A DNA stretch of 64,000 nt from Bradyrhizobium sp. CCBAU 53421 (GTDB lineage: Bacteria; Pseudomonadota; Alphaproteobacteria; Rhizobiales; Xanthobacteraceae), in the NCBI RefSeq assembly GCF_015291625.1, contig NZ_CP030047.1, forward strand, positions 4,526,001 to 4,590,000, written 5' to 3'. The translations under genes and the position numbers were made by a program. Positions 34,833 through 46,229 of this stretch are shown piece after piece. The notes beneath the pieces are model-generated. The model was not told the DNA's origin and ran no database searches. It saw nothing but the letters and a program-made list of their open reading frames with translations. Positions within the stretch are counted from its first letter, which is position 1; each line of letters starts with the position of its first letter.

Positions 34833-36620
34833 TCAGTTGCGAACGGTGATGCAGGAGATCTCGGCGCGCTTCAGCGTCTTGCACGCCGCCTCTGCCTGAT
34901 CGCGCTCGAGGCCGGCAAAGCGCGCGCGGTAGAGCTTGCGATTGTCCTTGGCCACGACCTCGGTGAACGGGTCCGCCTTGCTGAGGAGGCCGCGGGCCGA
35001 GCTGCGCGCGAGGTCGATACGCTTGTTGGCCTCGCCTTCGGACTCGAGCGCGCCGACCTGGATGATCCAGCCGGAGTGCGCGGCGCCCGGCTTGACGGCG
35101 CTGGTCTGCGGCGCGGCCTGCAGGCTGCGGGTGGGTTCGTTCGACGCCACGGCCTGCGGTGCGGGGGCGGGTGCCTGCACGGCGGAAGCCGGCAGCACGC
35201 CGAGGATGCCGTTGCCGGTGCCGAAATGGGCCGGCTGCGGCGGCATATCTGGCCTCGAGGTCTCGGCAGCCCGCGCCATCATCGCATTGGAGGTCTCGGG
35301 AACTTCGCCTCGCGACGGGATGGTGCTGGTGATCGGCGGCGCGGACTGGGCCGGGCCGGCGGCGGCGAGCTTGATCTGGCCGGCCTTGACCTGCACGGTC
35401 TTCACCTTGACCGGCTTCATCGGTTCGGCCGAGCCGGGGATCGCGGCGATCGGTTGGGTCTGGATCACGCCTGAGGTCAGCGGGGCCGGCTCAGGCTTGG
35501 CTTGCGGCTCAGGCTTCGCCGGGGGCGGCGGCAGCGCGGCGGCGACGGCCGCCATCAGCGAGGGCTTGCTGGCCGGACGCGGCGGCTGCACCGCCGCGGC
35601 TGCGGCGGCGGGCTCCGATGCTGCGACCGGCGCCGTGTCCGCGCTGCGGGCGTCGTCGGCATCGGCCACCTCGACATTGGCGTCGGCCGGGTTGCGCTCG
35701 CTGATCGCGGCAGCGGTGCGGGTGGTCGAGCCCTTGCCGATGTTCTCGGCCAGCAGGTTACGCATGATGGCATCGCGGGAGCCGCCGCTGCGGCCGCCGA
35801 GCACGACGCCGACCAGGAAGCGATTGCCGCGGTGGATCGAGGTCACGAGGTTGAAGCCGGAGGCGCGGGTGTAGCCGGTCTTGATGCCGTCGACGCCCTC
35901 GACGCTGCCGAGCAGACGGTTGTGACCGGTGATGGTGTGGCCGCGGAAATTGAACGCCGTGGTCGAGAAGTAGCGATAGTAGCGCGGGAAGCGATCCTGG
36001 ATGGCGCGGCCGAGCGTCGACTGATCGCGCGCGGTGGTGATCTGCTCGTCGTTGGGCAGGCCGGAGGCGTTGCGATAGGTGGTCCGGCTCATGCCGAGCG
36101 CACGCGCCTTGCGGGTCATCATCCGCGCAAAATCGTCTTCGCTGCCGCCGATCGCTTCGGCGATCACGACAGCGGCATCATTGGCGGAGCGGGTGACGAG
36201 GCCCTTGATGGCGTCTTCGACCCTGATGGTCTGGCCCGGCCGCAGGCCGAGCTTGGTCGGGTCCTGCTCGGAGGCGTGCTCGGAAACCGGCATCTCGGTG
36301 TCGAGCTTCATCTTTCCGGAATCGAGGCGCTCGAACAGCAGATAGAGCGTCATGATCTTGGTGAGTGAGGCGGGGTGCCTGAGGCCGTCGGGACTGTTTG
36401 CCGTCAGCACCGAGCCGGTATTGCCGTCGACGACGATCGACGCGAATTGCGGGCTGTAGCTTTCGCGCGCGGCCTCGCTGTGGTGGTGGCGGGCGGCGTG
36501 GCGCCGGTGGCGGCGCGCCTCGGCGTTGTCGCTGGTGATCAGGATCGCCGTCGTGACGGTCACGAGCCCGAGAACGCCAACTCGCAGCGCCCGCGAGGAG
36601 GCAAAGGTTGTTCGAAGCAT
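34833..36620 (-). CDS. D-alanyl-D-alanine carboxypeptidase with C-terminal SPOR domain
   Basis: A 595-aa exported penicillin-binding protein of the DacA/PBP5 class (peptidase S11). Signal region residues 10-35, then Ser85-Leu-Thr-Lys88 (SxxK), SAN in LVTRSANDAAVV, and KTG in GIKTGYTRASG. A Pro/Ala-rich linker of about 200 residues leads to a SPOR domain (GWIIQVGALESEGEANKRI ... CITVRN) that binds denuded glycan at septa. It trims pentapeptide side chains in the periplasm. The SPOR fusion is usual in Hyphomicrobiales. The histidine-rich patch after the signal (RRHRRHAARHHH) is notable. Confidence 0.92.
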   Translation of the reverse strand: MLRTTFASSRALRVGVLGLVTVTTAILITSDNAEARRHRRHAARHHHSEAARESYSPQFASIVVDGNTGSVLTANSPDGLRHPASLTKIMTLYLLFERLDSGKMKLDTEMPVSEHASEQDPTKLGLRPGQTIRVEDAIKGLVTRSANDAAVVIAEAIGGSEDDFARMMTRKARALGMSRTTYRNASGLPNDEQITTARDQSTLGRAIQDRFPRYYRYFSTTAFNFRGHTITGHNRLLGSVEGVDGIKTGYTRASGFNLVTSIHRGNRFLVGVVLGGRSGGSRDAIMRNLLAENIGKGSTTRTAAAISERNPADANVEVADADDARSADTAPVAASEPAAAAAAVQPPRPASKPSLMAAVAAALPPPPAKPEPQAKPEPAPLTSGVIQTQPIAAIPGSAEPMKPVKVKTVQVKAGQIKLAAAGPAQSAPPITSTIPSRGEVPETSNAMMARAAETSRPDMPPQPAHFGTGNGILGVLPASAVQAPAPAPQAVASNEPTRSLQAAPQTSAVKPGAAHSGWIIQVGALESEGEANKRIDLARSSARGLLSKADPFTEVVAKDNRKLYRARFAGLERDQAEAACKTLKRAEISCITVRN

Positions 36621-36918
36621 CTACTTCCCCGTCCCAATTTCTATCTAGATCACTGGGCCGTGAGGCGAAATTGTGCCCGGCGGCCGTCGATCCTTGCCTG
36701 CGCAACAGACCATTTCGGGCAGAACCTTCGGCCCTCGTGGCGGCTCAGGTCGCTCTTCTAGCTAAGGTGTTGTTCACAAACAGCTTTCAGGGCTGTCTGT
36801 CGGAAGGCGAACAAAAGTCCGGGAATCAGGTTAGGCGGCCCGAGTTTCCAAAAGATTAAGCAACCGTTGCGTAGTCCCCCGGGGTTTATCGCAAATGCCG
36901 AAGATTCGGGCAAACGCA
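36621..36918. other. Intergenic region upstream of carboxypeptidase and phasin genes
   Basis: About 300 bases between divergent genes. Apart from short T- and A-rich patches around 36770-36860 I see no gene, repeat or clear binding site until the phasin operator at 36919. Confidence 0.5.
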
Positions 36919-36935
36919 ATTGTGCGTCGCACAAT
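36919..36935. promoter_or_regulatory. Phasin-gene operator, likely for PhaR
   Basis: Perfect palindrome ATTGTGCG-T-CGCACAAT. A second partial copy, ATTGTGCGATGC, is at 36949-36960, 30 bases on. Both overlap or flank the putative promoter, and the core GTGC-N3-GCACAA is shared with 31383-31416. PhaR is the known repressor of phasin genes in alphaproteobacteria; the assignment here is by context. Confidence 0.6.
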
Positions 36936-36940
36936 ATTCG

Positions 36941-36968
36941 TTGACTTTATTGTGCGATGCGGTATTCG
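36941..36968 (+). promoter_or_regulatory. Putative sigma-70-type promoter of the phasin gene
   Basis: TTGACT at 36941-36946 and TATTCG at 36963-36968 with a 16-base spacer; the partial operator lies within the spacer. The transcript would have a leader of about 70 bases before the ATG at 37045. Confidence 0.45.
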
Positions 36969-37044
36969 TATCGCCGTCAGGGGGCCGGGTGCTTCCCGGC
37001 AATGGGAATTTGCGCCTTCAAGTCTGGGAAAAGGAATTCCATCC

Positions 37045-37380
37045 ATGGTCAAGATCGAAGACATTCAGAACTACGGCAAAGAGCATTTCGAGTCCGTCAC
37101 TGCGTCTGCGAACAACCTGCAGAGCGGCGTCCAGGCGATCGCCACCGCCTATGGCGACTACGCCAAGAAGTCGTTTGAGGACACCAAGTCGTTCGTCGAG
37201 AAGCTGTCGGGCGTGAAGTCGCTGGACAAGGCGCTCGAGGCGCAGACCGAGTACCTGCGCTCGTCCTACGAGACCTTCGTCGCGGAATCGCAGAAGATCG
37301 CCGGCCTGTACAGCGACTGCGCCAAGCAGACCTTCAAGCCCTATGAGGGCCTGGTCTCGAAGTTCGCGCCCGCTCAGTAA
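37045..37380 (+). CDS. Phasin family protein
   Basis: A 111-aa helical protein of the phasin family: VKIEDIQNYGKEHFESVTAS, TAYGDYAKKSFEDTKSFVEK, SYETFVAESQKIAGLYSDCA. Phasins coat polyhydroxybutyrate granules and control their number. The ATG at 37045 follows AAGGA at 37031-37035 and gives the normal length; the frame is open upstream but crosses the operator and promoter. A strong terminator follows. Confidence 0.9.
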   Translation: MVKIEDIQNYGKEHFESVTASANNLQSGVQAIATAYGDYAKKSFEDTKSFVEKLSGVKSLDKALEAQTEYLRSSYETFVAESQKIAGLYSDCAKQTFKPYEGLVSKFAPAQ

Positions 37381-37402
37381 GCGCCGCTGATCAAGACAAA
37401 CG

Positions 37403-37431
37403 AAAAGCCCGGCCGTTTCGGCCGGGCTTTT
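37403..37431. terminator. Bidirectional terminator between phasin and TadG-like genes
   Basis: AAAAGCCCGGCC (37403-37414), loop GTTTC, GGCCGGGCTTTT (37420-37431), with T-runs on both strands. It serves the phasin gene and the convergent gene ending at 37454. Confidence 0.88.
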
Positions 37432-37453
37432 TTGTTGCGCCGGAAGCGGGCGG

Positions 37454-39418
37454 CTATTTCGCCAGCCGCAGCTTGCTCAGCGCCGTGCCGATCGTGTTGA
37501 ACGTCGTCACGATCTGGGTCGAGCTGGTCAGCATGAAGAACTTGTCGGGGCTGCTGGCGCAGTTCTTCAACACGGTCGAGGTCGGATCGCCGCTCGTGTT
37601 CACCTGGATCGTGTAGATGGTGAACATCGGCGCGCCATTGGCATCCTTTGCGGCTTGCAGATTTTGGCACTGAAGGGTCTGCCTTGCGTCGATCGGATTG
37701 CCTGAGGCCTGCGAACTGCCGTCGCCGTAATCGGGCCAACGGTCTTGGGTATTCAAACCGTCGGACAGCAGGATGATGACCCGGTTGTAGGTGGTGTTGG
37801 AGTCCTCCGCCGGTGTATTCAGCGGACCGCCCACCAGAAGGGACTGCCACGCCACGGCCAATCCGATCGACTGGTCGGTGCCGCCGGTCGGCTGCATCGC
37901 ATTGACGGCGGTCTTGAGCGCACTCCAATTGTAGCTCAGCGGAATGACGGGCTCGAGCGGTGTAGATGCGCTGCTGCTGCAAAAGGCGTTGTTACCCCAG
38001 GTGTCGAAATACTCGTTGGCCGGAAACAGCGTCGTAACGTCGGATGACGCCGGCAGCACGCCCGTCGCATCGTTCGGCTGGGTGCGGTCTGCGACGCAGC
38101 CGGTCCAAGTGCTGATCGGGTTGGTGGAAGGCTGGCGCCAGTCATTTGCGACCCCCACAGCGTTGGGGGTCCAGACGTGGTCCTTGTTCGGCGTATTGCT
38201 GTTGTCCTTGAAACCCACGATGGCGGAAACTCTGGGTTGATTCGGATTGTCCGTCAGGTCGTTAGGCCCAGGCTGTGTCCAGTTGTGAACATAGGTCCAG
38301 CCAGTGCAGGACTTGCCGCTGCCGGTGCCGGTGCAAGTGCAACCCGAGACGCTGGAACCAGAGGAGTTCTTTGGACAGCTGCAGTTCGAGCTTCCGCTGC
38401 AGAATTTCTCCTGCAGGCCGGTTGGTTCGCTGCTCCAGCAGCCGTTGTACTTTGCCTGGGTGTTGTTATCAGCGGTCGGGCAAATGGGATTTTGGACGGA
38501 TGCGCTGTTCACTGTGATTGTCGTCGACGGGATCGTTGACGTAGTCGAGCTGTTGCTTGCTGTGGGACCCGTTTTACAAACGAAGCCACCGTTTGCGGCG
38601 CCATTCGTATTGCCGGTGGTGTTGGTGAACGGGCATCTCGCACCAGGTCCCACGGCATGCCAGTTGATGGGAAGCGTCGCGAGACTCTGTCCGTTGGCGG
38701 GCTGGGTAGTGGGCGGATTTAGCCAGTCGGTCCAGTCGATCCAGCTCTGGCCGTAGTTGCTGGAGCCGACATTGACGGCTTTGGCGAACGGGATAACGGA
38801 AATATAGACGTCGCCGTTGTTCTTGCTCAGGGCGCTGAGCTGATCGATCAGGCCGCCGGATCCCGCCACCGCGTTGCGCAGCGCGGTAATCTTGCCGTTG
38901 TCCGCCATCGACCCCGTGTTGTCCAGGGCCAGCGCAACGCGCATCTTGACGTTGCCCCAGGTTGTGGTCGTCGAGGTGCCGAAGTTCATTTTCTGGAAAT
39001 TGCCGCCGGACAGATCGGCGAACTTCATGAAATAGGTGTTGATGTAGCCGGACCCGCTCAGGAGAATGGTCGCCGCTGCGGTCGCGGTCGGGGTCGTATA
39101 GGTGGCCGAGATGGCAATGCCCTGGCCGTCCTTGTTGGTGAAGAGGCTGTTGAAATAGGTCTGCGCCTTGCTCGGGATCTGCGCGGCCGTGATGGTGCCC
39201 ATGGTCAGATCCTTGGACAGCATCAGCGCGGTGGAATCGAGCGCCGATTGCATCGCGGTGCGGGCGTTGTTGGCGCGGGTATAGTCGACCGCTGCGCCCA
39301 CGAAGGCGAGGATCGGCAGGATTGCGAAGGTGAAGATCACCGCGACATTGCCGTCGGTCGATCCGGAAAACCGGCGGAGAGCCGCGCGGACGCGATTGGA
39401 AATGGCTGAACCAAGCAT
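37454..39418 (-). CDS. TadG-like pilus protein with VWA domain and Cys-rich insert
   Basis: A 654-aa protein. The N-terminal TadE/TadG-type segment (GNVAVIFTFAILPILAFVGAAVDYTRA) is followed by a VWA domain starting RVALALDNTGSM (MIDAS DxTGS) and finishing with VIILLSDGLNTQ. Between them, at about residues 260-370, lies a Ser/Thr/Asn/Cys-rich insert with a dozen cysteines (CSGSSNCSCPKNSSG, CTCTGTGSGKSC), coded by DNA visibly lower in GC. TadG-type proteins are pseudopilin-related parts of Tad pili and adhesion systems. No other tad genes are in the window. Confidence 0.85.
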   Translation of the reverse strand: MLGSAISNRVRAALRRFSGSTDGNVAVIFTFAILPILAFVGAAVDYTRANNARTAMQSALDSTALMLSKDLTMGTITAAQIPSKAQTYFNSLFTNKDGQGIAISATYTTPTATAAATILLSGSGYINTYFMKFADLSGGNFQKMNFGTSTTTTWGNVKMRVALALDNTGSMADNGKITALRNAVAGSGGLIDQLSALSKNNGDVYISVIPFAKAVNVGSSNYGQSWIDWTDWLNPPTTQPANGQSLATLPINWHAVGPGARCPFTNTTGNTNGAANGGFVCKTGPTASNSSTTSTIPSTTITVNSASVQNPICPTADNNTQAKYNGCWSSEPTGLQEKFCSGSSNCSCPKNSSGSSVSGCTCTGTGSGKSCTGWTYVHNWTQPGPNDLTDNPNQPRVSAIVGFKDNSNTPNKDHVWTPNAVGVANDWRQPSTNPISTWTGCVADRTQPNDATGVLPASSDVTTLFPANEYFDTWGNNAFCSSSASTPLEPVIPLSYNWSALKTAVNAMQPTGGTDQSIGLAVAWQSLLVGGPLNTPAEDSNTTYNRVIILLSDGLNTQDRWPDYGDGSSQASGNPIDARQTLQCQNLQAAKDANGAPMFTIYTIQVNTSGDPTSTVLKNCASSPDKFFMLTSSTQIVTTFNTIGTALSKLRLAK

Positions 39419-39918
39419 GGCACTCTCGTCAAAATGGATTGCGCGGCCATCTCTACGTGCGCGGCTAAACAGATGGTGAATCGGGCCGGGGAAACCCTGC
39501 GGGGGGCTCGGGGGAAGCTCAAAAGCGGGGCAAAAGCGCGCGCTATCCTCAATGCCGTCTAAATTGGATACCCTGGTCCTTTGTCAAATCAGCCAGAAAT
39601 GATTAACCTTCCAAGGGTTGCCGCGCCGGGAAACGGACCGGTGGGCTACGGCGGGTCTGCGCTTGCGGCAGGGCGTCGTGAGGCCCATATTCGGGAGGTC
39701 GATCCGGCCGCCGGATCGGACCGGGAGCGGCAATCTGGAAAGCATTGCTGGGGGTTCCGCGATCAGTCTTGCGGCAATCGCGACCACCCTCCAATCGCCA
39801 ACCGGTTTCCCGCCGGCCTCCCTTGGGGAATTCGAACGCCTGAGCCATGTTGCGACCCACGTTGACAGTCCCGATCTCCGAGCCGGTTTCGGCCATGCCC
39901 GCCACGCCGGTGCCGACA
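39419..39918. other. Long divergent intergenic region before clpS
   Basis: About 500 bases between the TadG-like gene and clpS (500 if clpS starts at 39919, 428 if at 39847). It holds a perfect eight-base inverted repeat CGATCCGG-CCG-CCGGATCG at 39700-39718 and GATTAACC at 39602, which resembles half of a CtrA site. No further gene is supported on either strand. Confidence 0.5.
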
Positions 39919-40251
39919 ATGAGCAATGACGATAACCGCAATGGCGCCGGCAGCGGCCCGTCCACCTCGGTCATCACCAAGGTCAAGCCGAAGACCAAGC
40001 GCCCGAACCTGTATCGCGTCCTGATCCTGAACGACGACTACACGCCGATGGAGTTCGTGGTTCACGTGCTGGAACGCTTCTTCAACAAGGACGCGGAAGC
40101 TGCGACCAAGATCATGCTGCACGTCCACCATCACGGGATCGGTGAATGCGGCGTGTTTACCTACGAGATCGCCGAGACCAAGGTGACGCAAGTCATGGAC
40201 TTCGCGCGCAAGCATCAGCATCCACTGCAATGTGTGATGGAAAAGAAGTAG
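39919..40251 (+). CDS. clpS: ClpS, adaptor of the ClpAP protease
   Basis: A 110-aa ClpS: flexible N-terminal tail, then [29 protein letters not shown], and the cofactor-like [21 protein letters not shown]. It delivers N-degron substrates (proteins with destabilising N-terminal residues) to ClpA. The key Asn-Asp-Asp and His residues that grip the N-degron are present. The start may be 39919 (MSNDDN, used here), 39895 or 39847; the fold begins well after all three. clpA follows at 260 bases. Confidence 0.93.
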   Translation: MSNDDNRNGAGSGPSTSVITKVKPKTKRPNLYRVLILNDDYTPMEFVVHVLERFFNKDAEAATKIMLHVHHHGIGECGVFTYEIAETKVTQVMDFARKHQHPLQCVMEKK

Positions 40252-40511
40252 CCGGCGGGAACGACTGACCTGCCGCGGGGAGCGGAACGGGTCTTGCATC
40301 GCGTTTTGTGACGGTGGTGAACCGCGTTCCCGTATGATCACGGGGCGCGGCCGGGCGATGTTCGGACGCCCGAAATTTAGAAGAAAACCATCACCGCGGG
40401 ACCGGTCTTTCGCCACGATCCGTCGTAACTATATCAATGGCGATCACGAAGGTTGTTATTGCCTGACCCGGTAATGGCGATCATGATGGCCGGGGGCCAT
40501 AGAGGACGCGA

Positions 40512-42920
<2,409 letters not shown>

Positions 42921-42945
42921 GGCGCGAGCGAGCAATCAAATGAAG

Positions 42946-42972
42946 AAGGCCGGCTGAACAGCCGGCCTTTTT
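42946..42972 (+). terminator. Rho-independent terminator of clpA
   Basis: AAGGCCGGCT (42946-42955), loop GAAC, AGCCGGCCTT (42960-42969) and a T-run to 42972, 25 bases after the clpA stop. Confidence 0.88.
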
Positions 42973-43011
42973 GTTGTCGCCGTTGGAGTCGCGCGTCGCG
43001 TGCGCGCGGCC

Positions 43012-44433
43012 TCACTCGCCCTTGAGCCGCTGACCCTCATGGACCCGCACCTGATCGGCGCCGCGGCTGCCGGCCGAGGACAGCCGCAGCGTGCTGAGCA
43101 CGGCGCCCACGACGGCGAAGCCGACGCCGACCATCAGCGAGATCCTGGTGCCGTCGACCGGATAGCGCGCCAACAGCATCGCCACCAGGGCCGCGCCGAT
43201 GGTCTGTCCGAGCAGGCGCGCGGTCCCCAGCATACCGCTGGCGCCGCCCGAGCGCTCGCGCGGGGCCGCGGCGATCATGGTGCGGTTGTTCGGGGTCTGG
43301 AACAGGCCGAAGCCGGCGCCGGCGAGCGCCATGCGCCAGATCACGTCGATCGGCGTCGCATTGGCCGGCATCAGCGCTAGCGTACCCAGACCCAATGCGA
43401 ACAGCAGCAGGCCGATGCCACCGAGCAGGCCGGCCGGATAGCGCTCGACCAGCCAGCCCGCGATCGGCGCGGCGAACGCGACTGCGATCGGCCATGGCGT
43501 GATCAGCAGACCGATCTGCACCGCCGAATACCCGAAGTGGTTCTCGAGATAGAACGGCATCGCAACGAAGGCCAGCATCTGGCCGCAGAACGAGGCGATC
43601 GAGGTGCCGATCGACAGCGCGAAGATCGGTATCCGCAAGAGGTCGACCGGCAGCAGCGGGGAGGGCAAATGCTGCTGCCGCCGGTACAGCAGATGCGAGG
43701 CGACCGCGGCAATCGCGAACTCCAATGCGCAGAGATACAGCGCCCCGCCATGGCCGGCGCTGTCGATCGCGCTGATGCCGAACCCGAACGCGATCGCGCT
43801 CATCGCGGCGCTCTGCCAGTCGAAGGCATGAACCGCGGGCCTGGTATGCGGCAGGAAGCGCCAGCCCAGTGCCAGCGTGACGATGCCGAGCGGGACGTTG
43901 ATGGCGAACAGATACGGCCACGTCCCGACCGCGAGGATGAACGAGGCGATGGTTGGGCCGACCGCGGCCGAGATCGCGACCACCAGCGCATTGACGCTGA
44001 TGCCGCGGCCGAGCTGCGAATGCGGATAGATGAAGCGGACCAGTGCCGTATTGACGCTGAGGATTCCGGCGGCGCCAAATCCTTGCAGGATGCGCGCGAC
44101 CGTCAGCAGCGGCAGCGTATGCGACAGCGCGCAGAACAGCGAGGCCAGCGTGAACAGCAACAGCCCAGCCAGATAGACGCGGCGATAGCCGATGATCTCG
44201 CCGAGCGAGGCCAGCGGCAGCAGCGAGATCGTGATCGCCAGCTGATAGCCGTTGACGATCCAGATCGAGAAGGCGGGGCTGGCGTCAAGATCCCGGGCGA
44301 TGGTCGGCAGCGCGACGTTGGCGATCGAACCGTCGACGACGGCCATCACGAGGCCGAGCGCGATCGTGAGAATGGCCCAATTGCGCTGCGGCTGCGGCAG
44401 CCCGTCGGGATGCTCGATGATCGCGGACGACAT
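43012..44433 (-). CDS. DHA2-family MFS drug exporter
   Basis: A 473-aa MFS protein with about fourteen membrane segments. Helix 1 motif VMAVVDGSIANVALPTIARD and the antiporter motif GFGAAGILSVNTALV place it in the DHA2 (14-TMS) drug:H+ antiporter family (QacA/EmrB group). Substrate cannot be told from sequence. No adjacent regulator or EmrA-type membrane-fusion gene is present. Confidence 0.88.
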   Translation of the reverse strand: MSSAIIEHPDGLPQPQRNWAILTIALGLVMAVVDGSIANVALPTIARDLDASPAFSIWIVNGYQLAITISLLPLASLGEIIGYRRVYLAGLLLFTLASLFCALSHTLPLLTVARILQGFGAAGILSVNTALVRFIYPHSQLGRGISVNALVVAISAAVGPTIASFILAVGTWPYLFAINVPLGIVTLALGWRFLPHTRPAVHAFDWQSAAMSAIAFGFGISAIDSAGHGGALYLCALEFAIAAVASHLLYRRQQHLPSPLLPVDLLRIPIFALSIGTSIASFCGQMLAFVAMPFYLENHFGYSAVQIGLLITPWPIAVAFAAPIAGWLVERYPAGLLGGIGLLLFALGLGTLALMPANATPIDVIWRMALAGAGFGLFQTPNNRTMIAAAPRERSGGASGMLGTARLLGQTIGAALVAMLLARYPVDGTRISLMVGVGFAVVGAVLSTLRLSSAGSRGADQVRVHEGQRLKGE

Positions 44434-44559
44434 GTCGTGGAGTGGCTCTCGGTTCCAGCAATGGCGAGCCTACCGGATGCTGGATTAACCTGGCCTTTGC
44501 AACCCCCGAAATGACAGATGCCGGCCGCGATGCAAACGCGGCCGGGAGCCTGAGGACGC

Positions 44560-44913
44560 TCAGCCCTGGCCGAGCAGTTCCTTGATCCGACGTTGCAGCT
44601 GCCGCTTCTTGATCTCGCTGCGGCGGACCCGCTCGTCGAGATCGCTGACCGGGGTGTCCGAGGTCATGATCCGGAACGCGAGGCCGACCTTGTTGGCCTG
44701 GCGCCAGATCATGCGCGCCAGGAACGAGCGGCCCTTGCGCGCGACGTTCAGATTCATCTCTTCGGGCAGGTGTGCGGCGTCGCCGAATTCGACGCAGGCG
44801 CCGCCCTCGCTGATGTTGCGGACGACGCAATCCATCGTCGAGCCGCGCTCATTGATCTCCGCAACCGCACCGTAAAACACCTTGTCGCGTGGGCTTTGGC
44901 GCCGGTCCTGCAT
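44560..44913 (-). CDS. PilZ domain protein
   Basis: A 117-aa protein with a PilZ domain: RRQSPRDKVFYGAVA supplies the RxxxR-type motif and CVVRNISEGGACVEF the D/NxSxxG motif, the two parts that bind cyclic di-GMP. A helical charged tail (RVRRSEIKKRQLQRRIKELL) follows, possibly for dimerisation. The start at 44913 is fixed by AGGAGG six bases upstream. The frame remains open upstream but runs into the AraC region in another phase. Likely a c-di-GMP effector of motility or envelope. Confidence 0.88.
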   Translation of the reverse strand: MQDRRQSPRDKVFYGAVAEINERGSTMDCVVRNISEGGACVEFGDAAHLPEEMNLNVARKGRSFLARMIWRQANKVGLAFRIMTSDTPVSDLDERVRRSEIKKRQLQRRIKELLGQG

Positions 44914-45064
44914 GGGAAATCCTCCTAAATGAACGGCAGGACTGTACCGGTCCGGACCTGCGAAAAGAAGGGTACCGACGGAACCCGTTGCAGTTAGTGT
45001 AAATTGTTTGCACCTGTGAAGGCCCGGATTCCCCGCTATTTTGCGCCGCAAACGCCCCGCGAAG

Positions 45065-46021
45065 TCAGTTCGGCAGCCGGCTGTGCCGCCAATCGCGCGG
45101 CGACAGGCCGTAATGGTCGCGGAACACGCGGCCGAAATGCGAGAGATCGTTAAAGCCCCAGGCGAACGCGATCTCGCCGATGTGGCGATGCGCGTGCGCC
45201 GGCGAGGCGAGGTCGCGCTTGCAGCGCTCCAGCCGCTGCGCCAGCACGAAGCGCTGGAACGAGGTGTCCTCGTCGGCCAGCAGGCTGTTGACGTAGCGCG
45301 GCGAGATGCCGAGCGCCGCGGCGGTTTCGCCGAGGCTGAGCTCCGGGTTCGGCAGATGCGCGAGCACATGCGCCTTCAGCCGGTAGAGCAGGGCGGAACG
45401 ATGCGTCGAGGCCGCAAGCGTCACGCCACCGAGCCGCTCGCTGATCGCCATCGCGAGCAGATCGGCGGCCTGATCGGCGAGGCGGATCGCATTATCAGGA
45501 TCGAGCTTGTCGGCGATCTCCGAGAGCCCGCTGATGAACTGCCAGGCGAGCCGCTGCACCGGGCGATCCGATGTGAACGTGGTCGCGGTCAGGCCCTGGG
45601 TGCCGGCAAAGCGCCGGTGCAGCATCGCGCGCGGCACCTGGAAGATGGTCTGCGTGAAGTCGTCGTTGAAGCGCAATTCATAGGGCCGGGTGGTGTCGTA
45701 GAACGCGAACTCGCCCGGCTGGATCACGGTCTCGCGGCCGTCCTGCAGCACGGCGCCACAGCCGCGCTGGCCGAGCGCGAACAGGACGAAGTCCTCGCTG
45801 GTGCGCGCGATCCGAGATGGCGTGCGCAGCACGCGCTGCTGGCCCGACGAGACGACCGAGCATTTCACCGCGCCGAGCTGCGCGCTGGTGATGGCGCCGT
45901 GGAAGGCGGAGCCGAGATCGGACTTGCAGTCGAGCTGCACGAACACGTCGCAGACGATGTCCCGCCAGAGCGCGAGGCGCCGATGCGTGGGCGCGTTGTC
46001 CGTGGTGAACAGGGCCGGCAT
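45065..46021 (-). CDS. AraC-family regulator of the aldoxime-nitrile genes
   Basis: A 318-aa regulator: an AraC-binding-like N-terminal domain (GCGAVLQDGRETVIQPGEFAF) and a C-terminal double HTH (LSLGETAAALGISPRYVNSLL; HIGEIAFAWGFNDLSHFGRVF). It is divergent from the nitrilase and aldoxime dehydratase genes, so it probably activates them in response to an aldoxime or nitrile. Good GGGAGG before the ATG. The effector is inferred from neighbours. Confidence 0.9.
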   Translation of the reverse strand: MPALFTTDNAPTHRRLALWRDIVCDVFVQLDCKSDLGSAFHGAITSAQLGAVKCSVVSSGQQRVLRTPSRIARTSEDFVLFALGQRGCGAVLQDGRETVIQPGEFAFYDTTRPYELRFNDDFTQTIFQVPRAMLHRRFAGTQGLTATTFTSDRPVQRLAWQFISGLSEIADKLDPDNAIRLADQAADLLAMAISERLGGVTLAASTHRSALLYRLKAHVLAHLPNPELSLGETAAALGISPRYVNSLLADEDTSFQRFVLAQRLERCKRDLASPAHAHRHIGEIAFAWGFNDLSHFGRVFRDHYGLSPRDWRHSRLPN

Positions 46022-46041
46022 GATTTCCTCCCTTCACGAGT

Positions 46042-46062
46042 GCAAACGCTGGCCACGCAAAC
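46042..46062. promoter_or_regulatory. Direct repeat upstream of the AraC/nitrilase pair
   Basis: GCAAAC at 46042-46047 and again at 46057-46062, 15 bases start to start, in the 208-base divergent spacer. Two direct half-sites of this kind are what an AraC dimer would use. The first is part of GTGCAAAC, which recurs inverted (GTTTGCAC) at 45006-45013 after the AraC gene. Confidence 0.4.
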
Positions 46063-46229
46063 AAAGCAAGCTTCGTACCGGGGACGGCCGGGGGAATCTC
46101 CTCCGCAGTCGAATTTTCCTTCCGTCCTGGTCGAACGGGGTTCCCGGTCCCGGGGCAGCATGATGTCAGAGGCCGCTAGGCCCGATCAAGTACGAACCGG
46201 CCCGCATCGCCGGCCGCGAGGAGGACATC

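Noticed and set aside
45006..45013. Inverted GTTTGCAC copy as a second AraC site
   Set aside because: It lies after the AraC gene next to the PilZ promoter, is only eight bases long and could be chance.
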